Shown one piece after another: positions 17,928 through 27,559 of a DNA stretch of 64,000 bases. A program made the position numbers and the translations under genes. The stretch lies in assembly GCA_015057305.1 (NCBI GenBank), contig SVES01000009.1, forward strand, positions 20,940 to 84,939. The letters run 5' to 3'. The stretch comes from Pseudobutyrivibrio ruminis (GTDB taxonomy: Bacteria; Bacillota; Clostridia; Lachnospirales; Lachnospiraceae). Position 1 is the first letter of the stretch, and the number at the start of each line of letters is the position of its first letter. The notes beneath the pieces were generated by a model, which saw only the letters and a list, made by a program, of their open reading frames with translations, searched no databases and was not told the origin of the DNA.

Positions 17928-19130
17928 TTACTCTTTGATAATTTCAGTAATTCGTACACCAAAAGACTCCTCGATAACTACTACCTCGCCTTTTGCCACG
18001 TACTTCCCGTTCACAAGTACATCTATTGGTTCACCGGCTATTTTATTTAGCTCGATGATGGTACCAGGTGCAAAATCCAAAATGTCTTGGATTGTTTTAT
18101 TGGTACGACCTAATTCTACTGTAACTTCAAGAGGTACGTCAAGAATTAAGTCTATGTTCTCCTGTGGAAACTGCGCTGCAAAGCCAGGTCCAAAAGGAGT
18201 AAACTGTGCTGGCTGGACATTTATCTGCTGTTGTGGCGGATACATGTAGCCAGGCATCATCATAGGCTGACCCTGCGGCATTTGTCCTGCCATCATATTT
18301 GGATCCATTGCAGGTTGCATTGGAGGCGGAGCCGCCGCAGCCTGTGGAGCCGGTCCAGGTCCTGATGGAGTAGCCTCTGGCGTAGGTGCCGCAGGGGCTG
18401 AATCAAATGCACCATCATCAACCGTTGATTTTGAATCGGATTCCATATTGTTCAGTACGGAACCGCACATTTCTTTAGCAAGGGAAATTGGATATAACTG
18501 CATCATCTCGCTATCTACGAGAGTTCCAATTTCCATCTTGAAGGCAATCCTAACAAAATTGCTCTTCAAGAATTCATCTATTTCTCCTGCATCTATGGTA
18601 GCCATATCGGTAAGTGTCGCCGTTGGTGGAGAAATATCTACCATTTTATTAAGCATAGATGAAAGGGATGTAGCGCTTGCTCCCATCATCTGATTCATAG
18701 CTTCTGAAATAGCTGAAAGGTGGAGGTCTGATATTTCACCATCGATGTTTGTTCCATCGCCACCCATCATAAGGTCTGTAATAACCTTTACATCATCCTC
18801 TTTAAGTACAAGGATATTTGAGCCATCTAAGCCCTTTGTATAACCAATTCTAACTACAACACATGAGCTGTCGTAACTAGCTGCAAGATCATCCCAGTTT
18901 GTTTCTGAAACAACCGGTGTTGATATTTCTACCTTTTGATTAACCAGTGAGAAAAGCGTTGTAGCTGCACTACCCATGCTTATATTGGCAACCTCGCCAA
19001 TAGTATCTATTTCTTGTTCGGAAAGTTCTCCCCCGCCTCCTCCTGAGGCTGGTTCACCAGCTGGTGCATCGGGGATGCCACCACTAAGTAGTGCATTTAT
19101 CTCATCCTGTGATAATACACCATCGCCCAT
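17928..19130 (-). CDS. fliY: Flagellar switch and CheY-P phosphatase FliY (FliN-type C-terminus)
   Basis: FliY is a C-ring protein that also dephosphorylates CheY-P. The 400 residues start with a CheY-P-binding peptide (LSQDEINALLSGG). Two CheC-type phosphatase helices follow (TIGEVANISMGSAAT and AISEAMNQMMGASAT), both with the Glu-x2-Asn pair. A Pro/Met/Gln/Ala-rich spacer (about 245-310) leads to a SpoA/FliN domain (LDVPLEVTVELGRTNKTIQDIL). It abuts fliM. Confidence 0.96.
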   Translation of the reverse strand: MGDGVLSQDEINALLSGGIPDAPAGEPASGGGGGELSEQEIDTIGEVANISMGSAATTLFSLVNQKVEISTPVVSETNWDDLAASYDSSCVVVRIGYTKGLDGSNILVLKEDDVKVITDLMMGGDGTNIDGEISDLHLSAISEAMNQMMGASATSLSSMLNKMVDISPPTATLTDMATIDAGEIDEFLKSNFVRIAFKMEIGTLVDSEMMQLYPISLAKEMCGSVLNNMESDSKSTVDDGAFDSAPAAPTPEATPSGPGPAPQAAAAPPPMQPAMDPNMMAGQMPQGQPMMMPGYMYPPQQQINVQPAQFTPFGPGFAAQFPQENIDLILDVPLEVTVELGRTNKTIQDILDFAPGTIIELNKIAGEPIDVLVNGKYVAKGEVVVIEESFGVRITEIIKE

Positions 19131-19131
19131 T

Positions 19132-20112
19132 CTACTGCTCCTCCCTTATTATTTGTGTCACTCTAACTGCGTAATCTTTTCCTGATGCTCCTGGAAGGGC
19201 CTGAAATTTTTTTATATCTCCCACGAAAACATCTAGTTCTTGATCCACCTTGGTATCAAGTCTTACTATATCTCCAACCTGAAGCTGTGAAAAATCTGCA
19301 ACTGTAATTGTGCTGTTACCTAAAACCGCTGTAACAGGTATTTTGGCATGTGCTATTAATGCCTCCACAGTATCGGTGTAATCTTCTCCTGCCTTTTCCT
19401 TTTGACTACTATACCAGAACTTTGTGTTTAATTTGTCCATAACTGGCTCTAAAGTAATAAAAGGTAAACAAATATTCATAAGGCCTTCTACATCACCAAT
19501 CTTTATATTGACAGTGACAATAGCTATCATTTCAGAAGGGGAAATAATCTGAGCGAACTGTGAGTTGGTCTCAATTCGTTCAAGTCTTGGGTGTACATCC
19601 AAAACATTTTCCCATGGCTCTCTAAGAAGCTCTACACAGGAAGTCATGACCCTTTCTATTAAAAGTAGCTCTATTTCTGAAAAATCTCTAATCTTGTCTA
19701 AAGGTTCACCCTCGCCGCCAAGCATTCTATCTACCATAGCAAAGCCAAGATTAGACGCCATCTCAACGATTATATTTCCTTCAAGAGGAGCAAAATCCAC
19801 AACTCCCAGTAATACTGGATTGGAAAGTGAATTAGAAAACTCCATGTAAGTAACTGCTTCTGAATTCATTACTTCAACTTGAATATTCTTTCTGAGAAAA
19901 ATAGGCAAGTTAGTTGAAAGCAATCTACCATAGTGTTCAAATATAATCTCCATAGTTCGAAGGTGTTCCTTCGAAAACTTGGATGGTCTGGCAAAATCAT
20001 AGTTCTTTACTGGCTTTTCTTTGTTGTTCTTAATCTCCTCTGCATCTAATTCACCGCTGGTTAATGCATTTAAGAGATTATCTATTTCGTTTTGTGAAAG
20101 AACGTCACCCAA
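19132..20112 (-). CDS. fliM: Flagellar motor switch protein FliM
   Basis: FliM is the C-ring protein that binds CheY-P. The 326 residues have the N-terminal CheY-P-binding motif LSQNEIDNLLNAL, the middle domain with FSNSLSNPVLLGVVDFAPLEGN and MVDRMLGGEGEP, and a C-terminal SpoA domain (VTAVLGNSTITVADFSQLQVGDIVRLD). It ends one base before the fliY start codon. Confidence 0.97.
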   Translation of the reverse strand: MGDVLSQNEIDNLLNALTSGELDAEEIKNNKEKPVKNYDFARPSKFSKEHLRTMEIIFEHYGRLLSTNLPIFLRKNIQVEVMNSEAVTYMEFSNSLSNPVLLGVVDFAPLEGNIIVEMASNLGFAMVDRMLGGEGEPLDKIRDFSEIELLLIERVMTSCVELLREPWENVLDVHPRLERIETNSQFAQIISPSEMIAIVTVNIKIGDVEGLMNICLPFITLEPVMDKLNTKFWYSSQKEKAGEDYTDTVEALIAHAKIPVTAVLGNSTITVADFSQLQVGDIVRLDTKVDQELDVFVGDIKKFQALPGASGKDYAVRVTQIIREEQ

Positions 20113-20154
20113 TGTTTCCTCACCACCATTCGTCCCTAAAATCTAAACCAAATG

Positions 20155-20682
20155 TCACTGGTAAGTGGCACTTGAGAAATTGACTCTGACAATAAACGAA
20201 GATTTAAACAGTCCCTGGAGGGCCTCAAGAATTTCTTCTTTTACTGCTTCCTCATCATTTCTCATATCCTCAATTGTATGAGATGAAATAACTGTTTTAA
20301 TTGTATCATTTATTATGTTATCTTGCGCTGATAAATCACCAGCGCCATCTCCAAATGTTGCAAAATCCTCATTGGTCGTATCAAGAGACAATGAAATGCC
20401 AAGAACTGCATAATGCAGGGTTCCATCACCACTATCGGCCAAATTAATGGTTTGTGTCTCGCCACCATTTACAGCGTAATCCTTCATATCCGCCACATTA
20501 ACAGATAACGAACCAGCTGTATCGCCAGCAACTAAATCCAAGTCGATTGCAGAACAAACCTTAGTGATAAGTTCATTTGCCTTTTGCGTCTCAGGTATAA
20601 TCGTAATTGTAAGAACTGCTGTAAGAACAAGATTAACAACCACCAATGCCAGGATAACCACTGTAATCAAATTCTTTTTCAT
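20155..20682 (-). CDS. fliL: Flagellar basal-body-associated protein FliL
   Basis: FliL stabilises the stator around the motor. The 175 residues have one N-terminal membrane helix (about 5-28) and an extracytoplasmic domain. The later SSHTIEDMRNDEEAVKEEILEALQGLF segment is typical of FliL. The gene lies between motB and fliM, the usual clostridial order. Confidence 0.9.
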   Translation of the reverse strand: MKKNLITVVILALVVVNLVLTAVLTITIIPETQKANELITKVCSAIDLDLVAGDTAGSLSVNVADMKDYAVNGGETQTINLADSGDGTLHYAVLGISLSLDTTNEDFATFGDGAGDLSAQDNIINDTIKTVISSHTIEDMRNDEEAVKEEILEALQGLFKSSFIVRVNFSSATYQ

Positions 20683-20694
20683 ATTTTACCTTTC

Positions 20695-21603
20695 TTATTC
20701 ACCCTCTTCTACATTTGATGAATATGAGTTATAAATTTTAATTTCCACACGTCTGTTTAACGCACGACCTTCAGCTGTGCTATTATCAGCAATCGGAACA
20801 TATTCTCCTCTACCAGCTGATTTAATATATGCTGGATTAAGGCTTGTAACACTTCTGATTTCCTCAGCAACATATAAGGCTCTGTACATAGAGAGAACAT
20901 CATTATTTTCGTATGTCCCAGAGGACATAGGCACATTATCAGTATGACCTTCAATCTCGATAATATTATTGTTGTATTCTTCTAATATTTTAGCCAAATT
21001 ATCAACAATACCAACAGCATCCTCTGTCAGAACTGCTTTTCCAGAGTCAAATAACAAGGCTCCGTTTATTCTAATCAAAACATAGTTTGCATTGAATTCT
21101 ACTTCTACCTGGTCTTGCAAGCCGTATTCCACAAGCTTGCTTTCAACAGCTTCTGCTATAGCTTCACTTTCATTTGCACCAGCTTCTTCTAAAGCTTCTT
21201 GAGCTTCCTCTACAGAAACACCATTAGCGCTTTCTTGGCCCTCATTTGTGGCAGAGCCATCCTCTTGCATTTCGCCCTCATTTTGAGTGTCAGTAGCTCC
21301 CTCTTTTTCATACTGTTCATCATCACCATCATGAACACTGTTAAAATAATCATCAAACATTTCCAACTGGCTGATACCAGAAGAAATCATCTGACCTTCG
21401 CCAATTGAGGTGCCGCCCTGAGAAAAAATACTAAAACTTGACTGAATACTTGCTATAACCTCTTGGAACTTTTCTGTATCGGTACTACTCATAGAGAAAA
21501 GCAAAACGAAGAAGCACAAAAGCAAGTTCATCAAATCCGAGAAGGTGGCCATCCAGGCAGGAGAACCAGCAGGAGCTTCCTCTTGTTTTGGCTTCTTTGC
21601 CAT
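20695..21603 (-). CDS. motB: Stator protein MotB
   Basis: MotB anchors the stator to peptidoglycan. The 302 residues have one N-terminal membrane helix with the proton-binding Asp near residue 23 (PAWMATFSDLMNLLLCFFVLLF). A Glu/Gln-rich linker follows. The OmpA-type peptidoglycan domain is at the C-terminus (IEIEGHTDNVPMSS, then LSMYRALYVAEEI, then SAGRGEYVPIADN). It is adjacent to motA and shares one base with it. Confidence 0.97.
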   Translation of the reverse strand: MAKKPKQEEAPAGSPAWMATFSDLMNLLLCFFVLLFSMSSTDTEKFQEVIASIQSSFSIFSQGGTSIGEGQMISSGISQLEMFDDYFNSVHDGDDEQYEKEGATDTQNEGEMQEDGSATNEGQESANGVSVEEAQEALEEAGANESEAIAEAVESKLVEYGLQDQVEVEFNANYVLIRINGALLFDSGKAVLTEDAVGIVDNLAKILEEYNNNIIEIEGHTDNVPMSSGTYENNDVLSMYRALYVAEEIRSVTSLNPAYIKSAGRGEYVPIADNSTAEGRALNRRVEIKIYNSYSSNVEEGE

Positions 21604-22397
21604 TAGCCTTCACCTCCCCCGCCTTCGCCAATTGCTTCACGAGCAGATGGTGGCAAGAAGGATTTAAGTTTTTCTTCTATAACACGTGGATTTTCTCCAG
21701 CCTGTATTGAAAGCAAGCCCTCCACAGTAATACTCTTTGACATAACCTCAAGTCCACTGTTAATACCTAGCTTATTGCCAATAGGACCTGTGAGCCAGTT
21801 GGCGATTAGGGAGCCATAAAGTGTAGTAAGCAAAGCAACCGCCATATTAGGTCCGATTGTAGATGCATCCTCAAGGTTCTTTAACATGTTAACGAGACCA
21901 ACAAGGGTTCCAATCATTCCCCAGGCAGGTCCCATTTCACCCCATTTTGACCAGAAATTAATAGCAGTTTTATGTCTGGCCTCCATGTTGTCCAAATCAG
22001 TTTCAAGAATGGCTCTAACCAATTCCGGATCAGTACCATCAACAACAAGGTTAATTCCCTTCTTCAGGAAATCATCCTCAATACTATGTGAAGCTTCTTC
22101 TAGGGCTAAAATACCCTCTTTTCTGGATATATTTGCCAGATTGATAATCTGTGCAATACTATCAGCTGGGCTGACAACCTTTGGCTCATTAATGGCAAGT
22201 GTAATACTTTTAAGTCCTCCTATAAAGTCTGCCATTTTATTACATGCTAAACATGATGAAAGGGAGCCCCCGATAGTGATAATAACAGATGGAACATCTA
22301 TGAAGTTTGCCATTGCGGCTACACCACCGGATGAAACGATTCCAAAGATAACCATTACAACACCCAGCACTAAACCAGCCAAAGAAGCTATATCCAA
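21603..22397 (-). CDS. motA: Stator protein MotA
   Basis: MotA forms the proton channel of the stator with MotB. The protein has four membrane helices, and conserved blocks include AINFWSKWGEMGPAWGMIGTLVGLVNML and NWLTGPIGNKL. An open frame extends to a GTG at 22409. However, GGGTGGTGA in that stretch is a good ribosome site for the TTG at 22397, giving MDIASLAGLVLG, which fits family starts better. It is the first gene after the flgE terminator. Confidence 0.93.
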   Translation of the reverse strand: MDIASLAGLVLGVVMVIFGIVSSGGVAAMANFIDVPSVIITIGGSLSSCLACNKMADFIGGLKSITLAINEPKVVSPADSIAQIINLANISRKEGILALEEASHSIEDDFLKKGINLVVDGTDPELVRAILETDLDNMEARHKTAINFWSKWGEMGPAWGMIGTLVGLVNMLKNLEDASTIGPNMAVALLTTLYGSLIANWLTGPIGNKLGINSGLEVMSKSITVEGLLSIQAGENPRVIEEKLKSFLPPSAREAIGEGGGGEG

Positions 22398-22426
22398 AGC
22401 GATCACCACCCCGTCTTTTGTTAATA

Positions 22427-22486
22427 AAATCTAGTAAAAGTAAAAGAATTACGCGTTTTAACTTTTGTGTATATTTTACTAGATTT
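22427..22486. repeat. 13-bp perfect inverted repeat upstream of motA
   Basis: AAATCTAGTAAAA at 22427-22439 is the exact reverse complement of 22474-22486, with 34 bases between. The distal arm overlaps the -10 of a candidate motA promoter. It could be a paired operator or an RNA hairpin in the motA leader. Confidence 0.6.
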
Positions 22487-22500
22487 ATAAATTAATGTCT
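22472..22500 (-). promoter_or_regulatory. Candidate SigA-type promoter of the motA unit
   Basis: On the minus strand TAGACA and TAAAAT are separated by 17 bases just upstream of motA, after the flgE terminator. The -35 is imperfect. A second possible hexamer pair further upstream (TTGGAC/TAATAT) has a short spacer and is less likely. Confidence 0.4.
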
Positions 22501-22597
22501 ACTTTTATAAGTAAAATCGTCTCATATTATTGTGTTTTTTCCATGTCCAAACCACAAAATATAGAATATTCACAAAAAGTTTAAAATTTAAGTATCG

Positions 22598-22659
22598 AAA
22601 AAATAGCTAGGGCGTTACGGTAACAAGCCAAATATTTCGCTTGCTACCTACGCCCTAGC
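22598..22659 (-). terminator. Rho-independent terminator after flgE
   Basis: GCTAGGGCGT (22606-22615) pairs perfectly with 22650-22659. An inner arm, GGTAACAAGC (22619-22628), pairs with 22639-22648 with one wobble. On the minus strand the stem is followed by a run of T (22598-22603). It closes the flgB-flgE unit before motA. Confidence 0.85.
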
Positions 22660-22681
22660 AAAACCATTACTATGCTAATAA

Positions 22682-24385
22682 TTAACGCTTAAGGTTTATA
22701 AGTTCCTCAAGCATAGTATCAGAAACTGTAATTATACGAGAGTTAGCCTGGAAGCCACGCTGAGTAGTAATCATATCTGTAAATTCAGATGAAAGGTCTA
22801 CATTAGCCATTTCAAGCTGTCCAGTATTCATAGAAGAACCGTCTGCAGATATATCAATTCCAATGCCATCGAACTCACCAGAATTCATTGTAGTCTTATA
22901 GCAGTTATCTCCCATCTCCTCAAGACCAGATGCATTTGCAAACTGAGCAACTGCAATCTGTCCTAAAAGAACAGTATTACCATTTGAATATGATCCATAA
23001 ATCTTACCATCATTCTGAACTGAAAGTCCTGTCATAGTACCAAGCTTTTTACCTTCACCAACTGTTGTAGAACCTTCAGCAATACCACGGTTAGCAACAA
23101 CTGTAGATGTACCGCCGTTGTCGTAGTTCATAAGCTGTGAAAAATCGATTGTAATATTAGATAATGCAGCTTCTGGAAGGTTTGGTCTGTTTGGTCCAAG
23201 CAGTGAAGTATTAAGTGTTAATGTAGTTCCACCATCATCTCCTGCAGATGTAAGATAGCCTTCCTTTGTATCAAACTTGAGATTGTAGCTTACACTTGGC
23301 ATTGTAAGTTTTATAGATGAGCTAGTGTTATATGATATTGCAGTAATCTCAGCATCACTGGCAACTCCACATACCTCTGCTGGAGTATAGGTTGTAGCTG
23401 TTTGAGTTGATGAAAATACTCCTGCTGTCGCATCATATGTGTAATCATAGGTTCCATCATTAATTGTTAATATTGATGTGCCATCAGCTAATGTAGTGCT
23501 AGATGCAGTAAAGCCTGACTTAAGCGAATATGTTTTTTCCGGTGAATTGTCAGTACCAAAAATATTCTTAAGTGCATCAGCCTTAAGCTGCGCTTTTTCA
23601 GCATCAGTTGTAGTAGCTGTAGAATTGTTGGTTACATATTCGTTAATGTAATCAGCTAATATATCATTGTTGTCCTGGTCATAAAGGTTTGTAAGCTCAA
23701 TTGTATATTCACCCTCTGTACCATCCATAAGCTTTATTGAAAACTTAGCTGTGTATGAATAACCCAGGTTATCATACAAGGTGAAGGAACGAACATAGCC
23801 ATTTGTTGAACTAAACTGACTATCATTTTTATCAACAACGCCGCTGAAGGTAGCCATAGTTGTAGCTTCTGGGGCACTTGTAAGATTTGCAGGTTGCATA
23901 ACTCTAAGTGCAGAAACTGTGTCCTTTACAACATTGCTAGTATCATTAGGGTCAACCTGCCATCCCATTACCAAATAACCTGTTGTAGTCATTGCAAGGT
24001 TACCATTTCCATCAATGTAGAATGAACCAGCACGAGTAAATACATTTTCCGAGCCATTGTTAACTATAAAGAAATTTGTAGTATTTGAATCGGAAAGCCT
24101 GATATCAAGAGCATCTCCTGTTGATTGTGCAGCACCTGATGAAGTGATAGAAATCTTTGTTGCACCATTAGTAACACCAAGACCTATCTGCTTAGCATTA
24201 GTACCACCACGTGTAGCTGTGGCACCAGATGCCTGTGAAGTTGTCTGATACATAATATCAGAAAATGTGGTTGAAGAAGATTTGAACGCAACTGTGTTTA
24301 CGTTAGAGATGTTATTACCAATAACATCCATCTTTGTCTGGTGTGTCTTAAGACCTGCTACGCCAGAAAAAAGTGATCTCATCAT
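22682..24385 (-). CDS. flgE: Flagellar hook protein FlgE
   Basis: FlgE polymerises into the hook. The N-terminal rod-type motif MRSLFSGVAGLKTHQTKMDVIGNNISNVNTVAFKSS and C-terminal DLSSEFTDMITTQRGFQANSRIITVSDTMLEELINL are intact. A long variable Thr/Ser/Asn-rich middle (about 180-460) forms the exposed hook domains. The ATG at 24385 (MMRSLF) with AGGAGG nine bases before it is preferred to the GTG/TTG-type start at 24454 upstream. Length is then 567 residues, long for FlgE. Confidence 0.96.
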   Translation of the reverse strand: MMRSLFSGVAGLKTHQTKMDVIGNNISNVNTVAFKSSSTTFSDIMYQTTSQASGATATRGGTNAKQIGLGVTNGATKISITSSGAAQSTGDALDIRLSDSNTTNFFIVNNGSENVFTRAGSFYIDGNGNLAMTTTGYLVMGWQVDPNDTSNVVKDTVSALRVMQPANLTSAPEATTMATFSGVVDKNDSQFSSTNGYVRSFTLYDNLGYSYTAKFSIKLMDGTEGEYTIELTNLYDQDNNDILADYINEYVTNNSTATTTDAEKAQLKADALKNIFGTDNSPEKTYSLKSGFTASSTTLADGTSILTINDGTYDYTYDATAGVFSSTQTATTYTPAEVCGVASDAEITAISYNTSSSIKLTMPSVSYNLKFDTKEGYLTSAGDDGGTTLTLNTSLLGPNRPNLPEAALSNITIDFSQLMNYDNGGTSTVVANRGIAEGSTTVGEGKKLGTMTGLSVQNDGKIYGSYSNGNTVLLGQIAVAQFANASGLEEMGDNCYKTTMNSGEFDGIGIDISADGSSMNTGQLEMANVDLSSEFTDMITTQRGFQANSRIITVSDTMLEELINLKR

Positions 24386-24474
24386 AATGAATGACCTCCT
24401 CAAAGCATAATGCAATTGAGGTGACTGTTTGCCCCCTCTGTCAGTCAGGGGCAATTAGCTTCCATAAGGTCCAG

Positions 24475-24876
24475 CTAAACTATAACAGCACCGTCAATAT
24501 TTGTAAAAATGTTTTCTTCTGATTCTGTTTGATCCATGGCAGTTACAACTGTTTGATTAGGTACATTTACGATAAATGCCAATTGATCCACTAAAACTAA
24601 AGAATCAGTAATCCCCTTAGCCTGAGCCTTTTGAACTCCTTCTTCCAATCTAAGGGATTGTTCCTCAGATAATGTGATATTTCTATCGTCAAGTCTCTGA
24701 GTAGCGTGCTTAGAGAATTTTAATTCAGAAGTGCTTTCAAGCTTCTGCTTAAAAATATCTTCAAAGCTTTTACCGCTAATATTGCCAAGTGGTCTAGACT
24801 CGGCTGCTGGATTGAGATAAGTTCCAGCCACTTGCTCAATGGAGGTAAAATTTGGATTAATATTTAGATTGCTCAT
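24475..24876 (-). CDS. Flagellar operon protein of the TIGR02530 type
   Basis: The 133 residues contain LKFSKHATQRLDDRNITLSEEQSLRLEEGVQKAQAKGITDSLVLVDQLAFIVNVPNQTVVTAMD, the diagnostic block of the small flagellar operon family found between flgD and flgE in Firmicutes. Family function is unclear; a hook-assembly role is inferred only from position. It is nine bases from flgD. Confidence 0.85.
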   Translation of the reverse strand: MSNLNINPNFTSIEQVAGTYLNPAAESRPLGNISGKSFEDIFKQKLESTSELKFSKHATQRLDDRNITLSEEQSLRLEEGVQKAQAKGITDSLVLVDQLAFIVNVPNQTVVTAMDQTESEENIFTNIDGAVIV

Positions 24877-24885
24877 AAATTCCTC

Positions 24886-26019
24886 CTAATTTGAACTGTC
24901 ATCTCCGCTAACTGCCTCAACTGTTGTTTCTGCAGTTTCTGTAGTTTCTGCAACTGGTGTTGCTTCTGTTGTTGTGGTTTCTGCAACTGCTTCGCTCTCA
25001 ACTGTAGCCTCCACATCCGATGTAGTTTCTGTAGATGTTGTTTCTGTTGCTACTGTGCTTTCTTCTACCGAAGCATTTTCATCATTTGTGGTTTCTGATG
25101 TGGAAGTATTTGTATCAGTTTGTGTCGTTGCATCAGTAGTAGTCTCGGTTCCATCGGTATCCTGATTTGTAGTATCTGATGTAGTCTCCACTGTAGTTGA
25201 TGCATTAGCCGCCTTTTCAGCTGCCAGCTCCTCTTGTGCCTTTTCAAGAGCTTCCTTTGCTGCCTGAAGTTCTTCCTTTGCTGCAGCAAGCTCAGCTGCA
25301 ACCTTTGCTGCTTCCTCATCATCTTCATCAACAGTTTCACTTGAGTTATCGGCAGAATCCCTTGCTTTAATTAGCTGTGTCATTCGTGTTATTACACTAT
25401 TATATTTATTAAGAGTGTCTTCACTTAGCATGCTCTTTGTGTAATCATCTAGAGAATTATAAAGCGTTGCTACTTCATTAACAGCTTCCTCATCTAAAAG
25501 AGTAAGGTTTTCTGCATTAGGAAGCTTTTCAATTTTTTCTGTGATTGAAGATGCTAAAAGCGCTGCTGTGTAGTATGTCTCATCTACGACTGATTCAATT
25601 TCATCAACAGAATAAAGCGTTCCGTTTACTTGAACTTTAAGATCACCATTGTCATCCTTTTTAACAAGCTCAACTGTTCCATGTACTTCTTCGTTTTCAT
25701 GGTTAATAACAACAGCTTTACCAACTAAGCTATTAGCCTGCATTGATTCCATACTAGACTGAAGTGATTGAATTGCTTCAATCTGTGTAAAGGATGCCAG
25801 CTGTTGAACATACTGACTATTATCAGTAGGTTCCATAGGATCCTGGTATTGCATCTCAGCTACTAATAGTTTTAAAAACATTTCTTCGTTGTACTGAGAG
25901 CCTTGGGTACTATCTGTTTTGGATGTGCTAAGAGTTGAAGACTTTGTAGCTTCCTGGGAAGCTTCTGTCTTTTTATAAGCTCCATTAGTAACAGAACCCC
26001 AAAATAGATTATCTGCCAT
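24886..26019 (-). CDS. flgD: Hook-cap assembly protein FlgD with a long Thr/Glu-rich tail
   Basis: FlgD caps the growing hook. The N-terminal 125 residues are typical: EEMFLKLLVAEMQYQDPMEPTDNSQYVQQLASFTQIEAIQSL, then LVGKAVVINHENEEVHGTV. The C-terminal portion is unusual. After a helical segment there is a charged coiled coil (about 230-265). A low-complexity tail of about 100 residues follows, made almost entirely of Thr, Glu, Ser, Ala and Val. The usual beta-sandwich and tudor domains are not evident. Confidence 0.9.
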   Translation of the reverse strand: MADNLFWGSVTNGAYKKTEASQEATKSSTLSTSKTDSTQGSQYNEEMFLKLLVAEMQYQDPMEPTDNSQYVQQLASFTQIEAIQSLQSSMESMQANSLVGKAVVINHENEEVHGTVELVKKDDNGDLKVQVNGTLYSVDEIESVVDETYYTAALLASSITEKIEKLPNAENLTLLDEEAVNEVATLYNSLDDYTKSMLSEDTLNKYNSVITRMTQLIKARDSADNSSETVDEDDEEAAKVAAELAAAKEELQAAKEALEKAQEELAAEKAANASTTVETTSDTTNQDTDGTETTTDATTQTDTNTSTSETTNDENASVEESTVATETTSTETTSDVEATVESEAVAETTTTEATPVAETTETAETTVEAVSGDDSSN

Positions 26020-26036
26020 CTAATTCCTCCTCCCTT

Positions 26037-27503
26037 TTACGCCTGAAAATCCAGGGTGTTACCATTATCTTTCATCATCTGAGCAATCAATATATCCTCT
26101 TCCGACATAAGCCCTGACAATTCATCCATATTATTCAGATTAATTTTTGAGCTTCGTCCTTGAGAATTATTAGACTGTTCTTCACGTCTTTCTTCACCCT
26201 TGGCGTCTTCTTCAAGATTCCTCTCAAACTCATGTGTGCCAACAGAAACTTCGATAGAAGTAACCTTTGTAGAGCTTTGATTCATCTCCACTTTCATATT
26301 AGCCATTTGGGCTTCAAGAGCTTGCTTTACAGCATCATTTTCTGTAAAAATTCTTGCCGTGATTTCGTCACCCTTTTGAGTAACCTCCATGTAAATTTTT
26401 CCCAATCCCTCTGGATTAAGAGTCATTTCCATTGTTGTAGTCTCAGCTTCATTTAAAATTCTAGCCTGTTCAACCAGTTGACTGACAATCTTTTCAGCTG
26501 TAACTGTTTCTCCACTTGGAAGATAAACAATTTGTTCTTCTGGAATAAATTGAACCTGAGTCCTATTTTCCGCAAAGGCAAATCCCTCTGTCCTGATTAC
26601 AGGTGCATCTTCCTTAGGAATATCCTGTACAGCCTTTTGCTGTGTAAAATCCTTGCCAGAAAATTCCTTTTGCTGCTGACTATCAAAGCCTTCCTTATTG
26701 TCCAGCTTGATTTCAACATTGCTTTCCACTTCCTCTGGATTTTCCTCAACCGTAGCATCAGTATTCTCATTAGATACTACAGGTTTCACCTGGGTGGACT
26801 GCTCAGCTTCATCCACGATTTCTACAACAGGAGCCTGTTCCTTAGGAATATCAGCCTTAACAATAGGTTCTACCTCTACCGGTTGCTCCTCAGGTAGTTC
26901 TACTTGAACTTCTGCGTTAATATCAAGACTAATCACAAAGTCCTTAACATCACTAAAGTTCATTCCAGTTTCTTTAAAAAGCTGATCCGTGATAATCGTT
27001 ACAGAATCTAATATGTTTTTAAACTCCTCGCTCATTACAAGAGAAATAGAGTCCTCCTGACCTGTAAGTGTAGCTACAAGCTCTGCCAAGTTTTGAGGAT
27101 TAAATAAATCAATCATTGTGAGCCCCAGGGTTTCCATAGCTTCTTCTATTTCATCCTCTGTCACATTAAGCTCTTCTTCAATGATTTCTTTCACCTCATT
27201 GCAAGCCTCATCAACCTTTTCCTTAAGATTTTCAGTGTCAACAGCACTTGTGTCTTCCTTGTTGTTAGAATTAACTTCTTTCACACTTGCCATCTTTTCT
27301 CCAGCAGTCTTAATATCTGCTTTAGACATAGGCTTTGGCACTTCCATATCACCAGGTCCTGTAGGAGCATTAGAATCAGCAACGTTTTGTAAGGTCTGTT
27401 CAAATCTGCTATTAGTCTTAATGCCATCAGCTTTTAAATCAGGCATTTCTAGACTAATGCTGTTTACTTGGACAAGCATTTTAGAAACATTGCTACTTGT
27501 CAT
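26037..27503 (-). CDS. fliK: Flagellar hook-length control protein FliK
   Basis: FliK measures hook length and triggers the FlhB specificity switch. The 488 residues are mostly acidic and poorly ordered (about 1-310). The conserved C-terminal domain contains TMEMTLNPEGLGKIYMEVTQKGDEITARIFTENDAVKQALEAQMANMKVEM, the FliK core. Start MTSSNVSKM has the ribosome site AAAGGAGGAAA. It precedes flgD as in other Firmicutes. Confidence 0.92.
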   Translation of the reverse strand: MTSSNVSKMLVQVNSISLEMPDLKADGIKTNSRFEQTLQNVADSNAPTGPGDMEVPKPMSKADIKTAGEKMASVKEVNSNNKEDTSAVDTENLKEKVDEACNEVKEIIEEELNVTEDEIEEAMETLGLTMIDLFNPQNLAELVATLTGQEDSISLVMSEEFKNILDSVTIITDQLFKETGMNFSDVKDFVISLDINAEVQVELPEEQPVEVEPIVKADIPKEQAPVVEIVDEAEQSTQVKPVVSNENTDATVEENPEEVESNVEIKLDNKEGFDSQQQKEFSGKDFTQQKAVQDIPKEDAPVIRTEGFAFAENRTQVQFIPEEQIVYLPSGETVTAEKIVSQLVEQARILNEAETTTMEMTLNPEGLGKIYMEVTQKGDEITARIFTENDAVKQALEAQMANMKVEMNQSSTKVTSIEVSVGTHEFERNLEEDAKGEERREEQSNNSQGRSSKINLNNMDELSGLMSEEDILIAQMMKDNGNTLDFQA

Positions 27504-27559
27504 GCAATTTCCTCCTTTCTTAATATTCTGTTTTCAAATTACTTATTATAAAACTTAAA

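Noticed and set aside
24386..24454. N-terminal 23-residue extension of FlgE
   Set aside because: AGGAGG lies just before the ATG at 24385, and rod/hook proteins begin with the MRSLFSG motif.
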